Shown: positions 48,215 through 54,902 of the stretch, one piece after another | Position numbering within the stretch: position 1 is the first letter of the stretch | Layout of the letters: each line of letters opens with the position of its first letter | Assembly: GCA_003169975.1 (NCBI GenBank) | Contig: PNAA01000043.1 | Coordinates: forward strand, 1 to 64,000 | Direction: 5' to 3' | From: Spartobacteria bacterium | GTDB taxonomy: Bacteria > Verrucomicrobiota > Verrucomicrobiia > Chthoniobacterales > UBA10450 | Length of the DNA: 64,000 nucleotides | Translations under genes and position numbers: made by a program | Notes under the pieces: model-generated | What the model was told of the DNA's origin: nothing | The model's input: the letters and a program-made list of their open reading frames with translations, nothing else | Databases searched by the model: none

Positions 48215-49625
48215 ACTGCGGCCCGCGCCTTTGCGTGATGAATTGCTCGATCTCATCGACGTACGTCTTGAACGGGTCGCCCATCACGAGAAAATCGTGG
48301 CTCTCACAGGCGATCGAATCCCAGTTGATCACATAGGGCCGCCTTTCTTTGCGGAAAGAGGCCACGGCATGCGCCCGGCCGCTGGCTCGCGTATCGGCCG
48401 GCGGGGTGAGGGTGGCGTCTTTCTGGCGGACGAGGTTGTTCCACTCGCCGATGCGTTTGGCCGGTTTGAGGGCGAAAAAAAGGCCGCGGGCGGGATTAAC
48501 GTTGTGATACTCGAGGTCGAGGCTCTGGAGCCACGGATCGTCCCAGGACAGATTCTCCGCCGCCATGAACGACTCGAGCAGCCACTTCTTGCTGATCCAA
48601 TCGACCCCGCCGATCAACGCCTCGGGTTTGTGCGGCAAGGCATCGAGGGTGTAGCTCCAGCTCTCGAGCAACCAGTCCGTTTCTTCATCCGCCCCGCCAA
48701 GATGTTTTTGCGCCAGCGCGTGCAGGCGCCATTGCACATCGAGCGCCCCGATCGTCCGGCCGTTCTCCAGCTCTACGATCCAACGCTGAGTCGAATCGCG
48801 CGAGATTTCCCGCGTGGCCTGCACCGCGTCGAGCAGCGTCAGGTCGTTAGGCAAGAGGCCCGCCTCGAGCAGGGTCAGGACGCACGCGGTCGTCCCGATC
48901 TTCAGCGCGTTCGCAAACGGGCTCATGTTCGAGTCGCCGATGAGCAGGTGGAGCCGGCGATACTTGCGGTAGTCGGCGAGCGGTTCGTCGCGCGCGTTAA
49001 TGATCGCGCGGTTGAACTGCACCCATTGGTAAATGTCGTTCACGATATGGTCAGCCCGCTGGCTGAGCTGGAAATCGATCACCTCTTCCGCCGGCGGCAT
49101 CTCGAAATCGAAGGCCAGCGGGTTCGCCTGGCCGACCCGGCCCGCGCCGGTAAAAATCTGGCGCGTGGCCAGAAAGGCGAGGAGCGCACCGAGCGCGGCG
49201 GGGGTGAATTGGGCCTCGCGCTTCATCAGGTAGTTCTCATGACAACCGAAGGTGGCGCCGGTGTGGTGATCGACGTTGTTTTTGATGAACGAGACCGACC
49301 CGGCCACGCCTAACGAATCGAGCGCGGATTGAAGAAGCTGGTCGCCCGCCAGATCGTAGGCCGCGACGTCGCGCAGTTGCCGGCACTCGGGCGACGCGTA
49401 TTCGATGTGGCCCATGTCGAGATAAATCCGGCCGCCGTTGAGCAGGAAACCGCCGTTCCCGGGCGGCTCCTCGTAGTCGCGATAGTGCAGGTCGATCGCG
49501 CCCGCGCGCTTTTTGCGGAAGAGATGATTCTTCACCCGCACCGGCCAGGCATCACCGTTTGGATGCACGGCGTCGCCGCTCACCAGGCAGCCGTACTCGG
49601 TCTCGATCCCTGCGATCCGATCCAT
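48210..49625 (-). CDS. PafA/Dop family Pup (UBact) ligase-like protein
   Basis: 471 residues from ATG 49625 (MDRIAGIETEYG). Glutamine-synthetase-like fold carboxylate-amine ligase. Conserved segments: GIETEYGCL, HIEYASPECRQL, FIKNNVDHHTGATFGCHENYL, FLATRQIFTGAGRV, NARDEPLADYRKYRRLHLLIGDSNMS and a C-terminal domain. PafA attaches the ubiquitin-like Pup to lysines and Dop removes it; the sequence alone does not settle which. Outside Actinobacteria the system is called UBact. No Pup/UBact-like tail, proteasome or Mpa gene is within the window. Confidence 0.9.
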   Translation of the reverse strand: MDRIAGIETEYGCLVSGDAVHPNGDAWPVRVKNHLFRKKRAGAIDLHYRDYEEPPGNGGFLLNGGRIYLDMGHIEYASPECRQLRDVAAYDLAGDQLLQSALDSLGVAGSVSFIKNNVDHHTGATFGCHENYLMKREAQFTPAALGALLAFLATRQIFTGAGRVGQANPLAFDFEMPPAEEVIDFQLSQRADHIVNDIYQWVQFNRAIINARDEPLADYRKYRRLHLLIGDSNMSPFANALKIGTTACVLTLLEAGLLPNDLTLLDAVQATREISRDSTQRWIVELENGRTIGALDVQWRLHALAQKHLGGADEETDWLLESWSYTLDALPHKPEALIGGVDWISKKWLLESFMAAENLSWDDPWLQSLDLEYHNVNPARGLFFALKPAKRIGEWNNLVRQKDATLTPPADTRASGRAHAVASFRKERRPYVINWDSIACESHDFLVMGDPFKTYVDEIEQFITQRRGPQL

Positions 49626-49690
49626 CCCTCCCGAGCATCCGATAGTGGCGCGAGATGGACAAGGGACAAAACGGAGCGCAACTTTCCCGG

Positions 49691-50119
49691 ATGACGACCA
49701 GACCATTTCCCGCGCGCAGTCCGGCCGAGATGGTTGGTGGGCTGGTGCACTTTGGTCGCATGCTCGACAAGATCCGCGCGCATGCTAACGGTGAGATCCC
49801 GGCGGACTACATACCCAATCTCGGGAAAGGCTTCGATGGTCGCTCGGTGCGGTTCCTCGGAGTGAGCTACGACGACCTGGTCGCGCGCGTGCAGCAGGGC
49901 GGGACGGACGACGAAATCCTGCGCTGGGCCTTCGCCAAGGGTCGCAGGCCCTCGGAAGAAGAAATGGAAATCTGGAACGAGTTCATGCGGAAGTGCGGCT
50001 GGAGGGACAACATCTCGGAAACGCTCGTGCGCCGAAAAAAAGAGAGCGGGCTCACCGAGCGCGACGATATTGAGACGATGTTTCAATACATCGATGCCGA
50101 CGAGGGGCGGGAGCTGTAA
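49691..50119 (+). CDS. DUF5069 protein
   Basis: 142 residues from ATG 49691 (MTTRPFPARSPAEM); an ATG at 49655 is also in frame. Motifs: GGLVHFGRMLDKIRAHANGEIP, YIPNLGKGFDGRSVRFLGVSY and a helical C-terminus with EEMEIWNEFMRKCGWRDN. Widely distributed in Verrucomicrobia; role unknown. It is divergent from the PafA/Dop-like gene, with start codons 65 bp apart. Confidence 0.8.
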   Translation: MTTRPFPARSPAEMVGGLVHFGRMLDKIRAHANGEIPADYIPNLGKGFDGRSVRFLGVSYDDLVARVQQGGTDDEILRWAFAKGRRPSEEEMEIWNEFMRKCGWRDNISETLVRRKKESGLTERDDIETMFQYIDADEGREL

Positions 50120-50139
50120 GCGACGCGCTTTGCGGGCGC

Positions 50140-50239
50140 TGTAGACGCCGCCCTCTGGGCGGCGCGGCAAACAGCGGGTTCGAGAGCTTAGCCGGCGGAG
50201 TCCGCTTTACACCGCGCTTCGCAGAGCGAAGCGTCTACA
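50140..50239. repeat. TGTAGACG-type hairpin element
   Basis: TGTAGACGCCGCCCTCTGGGCGGCG at the left and CGCTTCGCAGAGCGAAGCGTCTACA at the right. It occupies the gap between the convergent DUF5069 gene and small membrane-protein gene. Confidence 0.85.
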
Positions 50240-50261
50240 ACGCCTGGCGAGATGCGTCGCC

Positions 50262-50420
50262 CTACTTTAGCTCGACCCGCTCGCCCACTTTGTGTGGTGG
50301 TGGCGGCGGCTTTTGCCGGTAATCGATCACCGCCCAGGTGATGATCACCACCACGGCCACGAGCAAAGCCGACACGATCATCCGCCCTCGGGTCGGTCTC
50401 GCGGCCTCGGTTTGCGCCAT
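50262..50420 (-). CDS. small single-span membrane protein (52 aa)
   Basis: 52 residues, ATG 50420 to TAG 50262. Charged N-terminus (MAQTEAARPTRGRM), one transmembrane helix (IVSALLVAVVVIITWAVI), then a short Pro-rich tail (KPPPPPHKVGERVELK). It starts 5 bp after the phhB stop and is probably co-transcribed. Small size makes database support important. Confidence 0.6.
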   Translation of the reverse strand: MAQTEAARPTRGRMIVSALLVAVVVIITWAVIDYRQKPPPPPHKVGERVELK

Positions 50421-50425
50421 GGTCG

Positions 50426-50710
50426 TTATTCCGAGAGGGTGTCGATCCGTTCCGCGAGGCTGAAGTCGAGGTCGGTCAAGCCACCCTTGCTGTGGGTGGA
50501 GAGAATCAGGCGCACCTTGTTGAAGCGAATGTCGATGTCGGGATGATGCTCTTCGTCCTCGGCCACTTCGGCGACGCTGTTCACGAAATCAATCGCCTCG
50601 GAAAACTCGTCGAACTCGAAGGTCCGCTCGATGTGCTTCTTCTCCAGCTCCCATTCCGGGATCTTTTTCAGGCGGTTCTTTAGCTCGCTCGCTTTGATTA
50701 GCTCGGCCAT
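50426..50710 (-). CDS. phhB: pterin-4a-carbinolamine dehydratase
   Basis: 94 residues. It dehydrates 4a-hydroxytetrahydropterin; in other bacteria it also acts as a HNF1 dimerisation-like or Moco-linked protein. Active-site histidines lie in EEHHPDIDIRFNKVRLILSTHSKGGLT. Start ATG 50710. Confidence 0.92.
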   Translation of the reverse strand: MAELIKASELKNRLKKIPEWELEKKHIERTFEFDEFSEAIDFVNSVAEVAEDEEHHPDIDIRFNKVRLILSTHSKGGLTDLDFSLAERIDTLSE

Positions 50711-50788
50711 GACGGCAACACGAGTAACATCCCGTTTTGCTTTTGCAACGGGGAATCCAAGCGCTTTTACGCGCTCGTTTCCGACCGG

Positions 50789-51931
50789 TCAAAGCCCAAG
50801 GATTTGCCGGAGGTTTTTCGCCGAATCGAAAACCTCGACGGCGCATTCCCGTGCCTGCCGCGAAAGCATCGTCCAATCGTGCAGCACCTGGTGCGCGGCG
50901 GCAGCGGCCTCGGTCGCGCCTTCGATGAAGAACAGGCCGCTCGCGACCGGAAGATACTTTTCGGCCCCGGTTTTTTCCGTGATCACCGGTCGGCCGAGGG
51001 CAAGAAAGGCGGCCGCGCGATCGCTCACCCAGCCAGTCCGCCAGCGAACATCGACGCCTTTGATGGCGGTGAACTCCGCCGTGGCCGAGGCGAGGTAGCG
51101 CCGATAGCTCGCGGGAGTGCGCGCGACCCGGTGGGGGACGGCCAACTGCCAGCCAAGATTCGTTAGTCGCGCCGTCTCGACGGCGTCCGCGCCGATGTTT
51201 ATGGCCAACGCCCACTTTGCGTCCGGCACGCGCGCCGGCAGATCGAGGTAGGGCGCGAAAGCGTGCTGCTTGGAAAGATCGGGGAATTCGCCATCCACCT
51301 CCACGCCGCCGTCCCAATACCATTGCCCGATGGTGGTGAACTTCGGCCGGCGCGGTCGCGGTTGGGCCTGGAGCAGTTCCGTATCCGCCAGCGGATAGAA
51401 AGTGCGCCAGGGGAGAGAAGTTTTCGGCAGGCGGCAATCGGCGGCGTGCACATTGAGCCCGATCGTCCAGAACTCGTGGTGTTGGCTTTGGCCCAGCTCG
51501 AGTTTCGTCATCCAATAAAAAATCTCACCCGGATCGAGATCGCAGAAAATGCGCCGCTCGAACTCGAGCAAAAACGGTGGATGAAGCGAGTAGGAAAGGT
51601 TCAGGAGAACGTTAGGCGCAGCGAGCCGGGCGCGCAGCTCCCGCTCCGTCAGGCCGATGCAACGAAGTGTCGCCAGATCGTGCTCGTCGCTGGCCGGATC
51701 CTGGTAAAGCAGGCAATAGCGTCCGGCGAGCCCGTGGGCGCGCAGTTGCCGCTGGAAGTTCGCGATGCAGGCGGCGTCGTGCGCGCGGTCCTTTGTCGCC
51801 GGCAGGAGTTCGAGCCAGATCGCGTCCTGTTTCAGTCGCCGCAGGCCGAGCATCCACTGGAGCGGGACGGAGAAATTGCCGCCGCCTTCGCGATATTTTG
51901 CGGCGAAACCGCAGCCGAGGAAAACCGTCAC
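50789..51931 (-). CDS. GT-B-like glycosyltransferase family protein
   Basis: 380 residues. The C-terminal half resembles a GT-B fold (ALAINIGADAVETARLTNLGWQ; GWVSDRAAAFLALGRPVITEKTGAEKYLPVASGLFFIEGATEAAAA), with a Glu-Lys-Thr stretch near the sugar-nucleotide site. The N-terminal half starts VFLGCGFAAKYREGGGNFS. No signal peptide. Target unknown. It ends 78 bp upstream of phhB on the same strand and starts 124 bp before tRNA-Arg. One octamer copy at 51610. Confidence 0.7.
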   Translation of the reverse strand: MTVFLGCGFAAKYREGGGNFSVPLQWMLGLRRLKQDAIWLELLPATKDRAHDAACIANFQRQLRAHGLAGRYCLLYQDPASDEHDLATLRCIGLTERELRARLAAPNVLLNLSYSLHPPFLLEFERRIFCDLDPGEIFYWMTKLELGQSQHHEFWTIGLNVHAADCRLPKTSLPWRTFYPLADTELLQAQPRPRRPKFTTIGQWYWDGGVEVDGEFPDLSKQHAFAPYLDLPARVPDAKWALAINIGADAVETARLTNLGWQLAVPHRVARTPASYRRYLASATAEFTAIKGVDVRWRTGWVSDRAAAFLALGRPVITEKTGAEKYLPVASGLFFIEGATEAAAAAHQVLHDWTMLSRQARECAVEVFDSAKNLRQILGL

Positions 51932-52055
51932 GCGGAGAAGAAAGAGGGAAAACGTTCAACGTCCAACCCCGAAAAGCTTTTGGGGTTGGACGGTCTCCCC
52001 CTCTTCCTTCCACGCAGTTGACCTCGCCTCCCGCCTCTCTTTATTACCCTCCCTC

Positions 52056-52129
52056 GCGCCCGTAGCTCAACTGGATAGAGCATCTGACTACGGATCAGAA
52101 GGTTTGAAGTTCGAATCTTCACGGGCGCG
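52056..52129 (+). tRNA. tRNA-Arg (anticodon ACG)
   Basis: 74-nt cloverleaf: acceptor GCGCCCG/CGGGCGC, D arm GCTC...GAGC, anticodon arm TCTGA-CTACGGA-TCAGA giving ACG, T arm TGAAG-TTCGAAT-CTTCA. CCA is not encoded. The change in gene content immediately to its right suggests a tRNA-anchored integration site. Confidence 0.95.
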
Positions 52130-52583
52130 CTGTTCATTGCGCGCGACTTATGCTGACAACGGCAGTTTTAGGAATTGTCTGCTTAGCCATTTCTTAGCCA
52201 CTTTCACTTCTCAACCTGCCTCCGACCCCCGGGGGGAGGGGGTGGCGAATTAACTAGGGGAGGCGGGCACAAATCCGTTTGGGTCCGCAAATTTTTTTGG
52301 GCAATAGGCCGACCTGAGCCGGACCGCGGCCAAAGGGGCGCAACTCGGCGGGCGAAACTACTTAGTTGCTGCGAAAATGAATTGCGAGTTTTGTGAATGA
52401 GCCAAATATTCTGCGATAAAAATCGCGACCGGAAGGCCCATTTCTCGGTCGCGCTGTGGCAATACGGGCGAAAACGCATTTGGCAGGACCCTGTCGACGA
52501 CCGTGCAAAAAACCGTGGTACATTATCGATTGGCTTCTTGGCCAAGTTGAGGCCGGTGATTGCCATCGTTCCGAGCCGCAGCT
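52130..52583. other. gene-free stretch next to tRNA-Arg
   Basis: 454 bp with no convincing gene. Inverted G/C tracts (CCCCCGGGGGGAGGGGG) and A/T-rich segments, including CAAATTTTTTTGGGCAATAG. No duplicated tRNA 3' end is seen in the window. It may be a remnant of the left edge of the island. Confidence 0.5.
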
Positions 52584-53081
52584 CTAACGACGCGTTTTCT
52601 TGCCGCGCGCCGCAACGGTTGATCGGCCCTTCCGGACGGAGAAGCGGCTTTTCGATTTGGCCGAACGCGATTTTAGCTTGGTGGAGCGCGAACTGGTTTT
52701 CGCGATCCGAGCTTTCGCGCGGCGGGATTTTTTCGCCCCGGATTTCTTTGCTTCGGCACGGGTCGCTTTTCCCGGGCGGACTGACTTGACGATGCGCTTC
52801 GCCGCCGGCACTGCCGCACGGGCGGTTTTCGCGGCAGCTTTCACCTTGCGGGTTACCTGTCGCGCGGTGCGTCTGACCGCGGGCATTATTGGCTCGTCGC
52901 TCTCCGCCCTCTTCCCGATAACCGCGCCAATGACGCCGCCGAGGACCGCACCCACCGGCCCGCCGACCGCGCCGAGAACTGCGCCCGTCGCGGCGCCGGC
53001 CGCAGCTTTCGAGATGGGCGGGATGTCGATGTTTTCATTCGATCCGGATTGCGCAGCAGAGGATTGCGATTTTTTTGCCAT
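52584..53081 (-). CDS. glycine-zipper protein with histone-H1-like basic tail
   Basis: 165 residues from ATG 53081 (MAKKSQSSAAQSGS). An Ala/Gly-rich glycine-zipper segment (AAGAATGAVLGAVGGPVGAVLGG) able to span or pack membranes is followed by about 95 residues rich in Lys, Arg, Ala and Ser resembling histone H1/AlgP-type DNA-binding tails. Such hybrids may bridge nucleoid and envelope; that is inference. The open frame extends to 53138, but the extra residues lack similarity. Confidence 0.65.
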   Translation of the reverse strand: MAKKSQSSAAQSGSNENIDIPPISKAAAGAATGAVLGAVGGPVGAVLGGVIGAVIGKRAESDEPIMPAVRRTARQVTRKVKAAAKTARAAVPAAKRIVKSVRPGKATRAEAKKSGAKKSRRAKARIAKTSSRSTKLKSRSAKSKSRFSVRKGRSTVAARGKKTRR

Positions 53082-53276
53082 AAGATTTTGTTGGTTGGTT
53101 TTTCGGTAAAAGAGCGCGAGTGAATCCCGCCCATGCAAGGAGTGATTCGCCTCTCACCTTGCGCCCGGTCGGTTCCATTCCAACAAATTCGCCCTTCTAA
53201 AGGAACCCCGCGCGTCGCATTTTGCGTGACCAATATACATGCGACCGAAAGCGTACGAACAGTCGAATGTTGGGAT
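53082..53276. other. spacer, no feature recognised
   Basis: 195 bp between the H1-like gene and the BON fragment (divergent). Promoters for both should be here, but no clear boxes stand out. Confidence 0.4.
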
Positions 53277-53379
53277 ATGGAACGGGACCGCTCCGGCGCG
53301 ACCAAGACTTCGGGCGATCAATCTAATAGCTCCGAAGACATCAGAATCACCGCGGCGATTCGTCGCGCCGTGATGAAGG
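53277..53379 (+). pseudogene. BON-domain protein, 5' half
   Basis: ATG 53277 begins MERDRSGATKTSGDQSNSS and EDIRITAAIRRAVMK, which is the start of a BON-domain (OsmY-like) stress protein. The expected continuation (DQPLTMTAKNVKIIT...) is instead found on the opposite strand at 53683-53507. Reversing the segment between AAGG 53376-53379 and CCTT 53683-53686 restores a continuous frame of about 93 residues. Confidence 0.75.
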
Positions 53380-53682
53380 GAAATCCGGCACCTTGGAGAT
53401 TTCCCACGATGCGCTCCGCTTGAGAACGAGAAGTCGCGATACAGAATACAGATGTTTTAGACATAGTTTGAGTGTTTGTTTTTTGGTTGTTGTTTGTTTG
53501 TGGACGTTATTTCGACTCTTTGATTTCGAGTTGATTGTCGATTTGGGCGCCGGGAGCCGCAGCTCTGGCGAGTTGATCGATCTTTGTTTTTTCCTCGGCG
53601 CTCTTCACCGGGCCCCGAAGCGTGACCATGCCGCCCGCGGTGATGATCTTGACGTTCTTGGCCGTCATGGTGAGCGGCTGAT
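53380..53682. mobile_element. 303-bp inverted segment splitting two genes
   Basis: Bounded by the 4-5 bp inverted matches AAGG (53376-53379) and CCTT (53683-53686). Inside, on the minus strand, lie the 5' end of the DUF1269-like gene and the 3' part of the BON gene. Outside, on the plus strand, lie their other halves. Flipping the segment rejoins both genes (the DUF1269 frame to within one base). No recombinase gene or longer inverted repeats are adjacent. Reads spanning the junctions would show whether both orientations exist or whether this is an assembly artefact. Confidence 0.7.
53381..53464 (-). pseudogene. DUF1269-like stress protein, 5' end (inverted)
   Basis: ATG 53464 on the minus strand reads MSKTSVFCIATSRSQAERI and VGNLQGAGF, then runs into the junction. 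This matches the N-terminus of DUF1269/general-stress glycine-zipper proteins; the remainder starts at about 53692 on the plus strand. Confidence 0.7.
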
Positions 53683-53683
53683 C
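53507..53683 (-). pseudogene. BON-domain protein, 3' part (inverted)
   Basis: On the minus strand it reads DQPLTMTAKNVKIITAGG and VTLRGPVKSAEEKTKIDQLA, ending ...QLEIKESK with TAA at 53507. It has no start of its own. It continues the BON fragment at 53277-53379 once the segment is flipped. Confidence 0.75.
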
Positions 53684-53691
53684 CTTCGGGG

Positions 53692-54132
53692 GAGATATCC
53701 GTCTTATTGCCGGCCGATGAGGGGAAGCATGACATTGGTCACGTAAAAGCCACCAATGCGCCAGAAGGGGCGACAACGGGGGCGGTCACCGGGGGAGTCA
53801 CTGGAGGAGTGATTGGCTTGCTCGCGGGCATCGGCGCGCTCGCCATTCCGGGCGTAGGTCCCCTCATCGCTGCTGGTCCGATTGTGGCGGCGCTCAGCGG
53901 TGCAGCAGTCGGCGGGGCCACCGGTGGCATCGTCGGCGGGTTGATCGGACTCGGGATTCCCGAAATCGAGGCCAAGCGTTATGAAGAGAAGCTCAAGGCT
54001 GGTAATTATCTCATTTCGGTGCACGCGCACGATGGCGACCGAAAGGATATTGCCAAAAATATCTTCAAGACTGCCGGCGCGGAGGACATTACGGTCTCGT
54101 CGATGTCCAAGGCACCGGCGGCGACTCACTAG
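53692..54132 (+). pseudogene. DUF1269-like glycine-zipper stress protein, 3' part
   Basis: Reads EISVLLPADEGKHDIGHVKA, then a glycine zipper (TTGAVTGGVTGGVIGLLAGIG) and IPEIEAKRYEEKLKAGNYLI, a full C-terminal two-thirds of a DUF1269/YflT-like protein. A TTG at 53707 is available as a start but would give an N-truncated protein. Intact only in the flipped arrangement (within one base). A strong terminator follows. Confidence 0.7.
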
Positions 54133-54155
54133 CTCCCCGTCGACGAATCAAAATC

Positions 54156-54190
54156 AAAAGGCCTCGCGCGGTTCGGCGCGGGGCCTTTTT
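54156..54190 (+). terminator. rho-independent terminator
   Basis: 14-bp stem AAAAGGCCTCGCGC with GCGCGGGGCCTTTT (one G-T pair), loop GGTTCG, followed by TTGTTT. Placed 24 bp after the DUF1269-like stop. Confidence 0.9.
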
Positions 54191-54353
54191 GTTTCCCAGG
54201 ATAGGCGGACGGGTATGCTGCGGAGAAGTTCAGGAGAGCAGAAGAGGAAGCGGAAGCTGCGTGACCCAGCGGTAAGCAAGGCGCGTAAGCAGCAGGCTCC
54301 TATGCTACCGCGCCATTTACTACAGAAAAAGGTTTTGGCATTGCGTGGCGAGG

Positions 54354-54540
54354 CAGGCTCAACTGCGTGAACGGCAGAAACTTCTTTTCCGCGTCGCGAG
54401 CCGCAAGGCCGTCGCGGTTATTCTGGACTCCGATGAGGACGCGCTTTATATTCTTTCTTCAGCGGTCGGAAATTTGCTGCAGAACGCTTTCAATTTCACA
54501 CGCGATAGTAGTGAGGTGACTTTGAATGCCTATGCGTTCG
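54354..54540 (+). pseudogene. sensor histidine kinase fragment
   Basis: About 60 codons around SDEDALYILSSAVGNLLQNA, resembling the N-box of histidine-kinase ATPase domains. Nothing before or after belongs to a kinase. Confidence 0.5.
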
Positions 54541-54613
54541 CCCAGAGTTCTGTGCACGCTTGGAAAAGAAGGCGCGTCGCGGCCCGCCGCGGGCGGAGGT
54601 GCGAATATACGGC

Positions 54614-54736
54614 ATGATCAAGCACAAAGACCTCGCGGATCCGAACCGGCGTGAGGTGATCATCTTCGGCGGCGGGATCGCGGGGCTTTCGGCGGCGATT
54701 TATCTCGGGCGGGCGGAACGCGACACGCTGGTGATA
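54614..54736 (+). pseudogene. flavoprotein (thioredoxin reductase-like) N-terminal fragment
   Basis: ATG 54614 reads MIKHKDLADPNRREVIIFGG and GIAGLSAAIYLGRAERDTLV: a dinucleotide-binding GGGIAGLSAA loop. It breaks off after about 41 residues where the RsmI fragment begins. Confidence 0.65.
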
Positions 54737-54741
54737 TATCA

Positions 54742-54870
54742 CTCGTTTACGTCGTCGGCACACCGATCGGCAATCTCGACGACATCACGCTGCGCGCGCT
54801 CCAGATTCTCAAGAACGTGTTAAAGCGACTGAAAAAACCAGTAACGAAAAAAACTACTAAAAAGGCTTGA
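54742..54870 (+). pseudogene. RsmI N-terminal fragment with Lys-rich tail
   Basis: Reads LVYVVGTPIGNLDDITLRAL and QILKNV, the start of 16S rRNA 2'-O-ribose methyltransferase RsmI. It is then fused to LKRLKKPVTKKTTKKA and stops with TGA. The catalytic remainder is missing. Confidence 0.75.
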
Positions 54871-54902
54871 CACCAGCAGACAAAATTCGGCCTACTCGGC
54901 CT

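Larger units (their letters stand above)
54191..54902. other. patchwork of truncated gene fragments
   Basis: No whole gene. From left to right: a Lys/Arg-rich reading frame (54214-54370); a histidine-kinase ATPase-like fragment (ILSSAVGNLLQNAFNFTRD, about 54354-54540); a flavoprotein N-terminus; an RsmI N-terminus fused to a Lys-rich tail. The pieces are joined without spacing. Confidence 0.7.

Noticed and set aside
46772-48238. 488-residue reading frame opposite the SurA-like gene
   Set aside because: Antisense shadow of a long GC-rich gene.
48077-50300. Pup/UBact-like short gene near the PafA/Dop homologue
   Set aside because: The gaps contain only repeats or other genes; no short protein with the expected C-terminal Gly-Gly-Glu/Gln.
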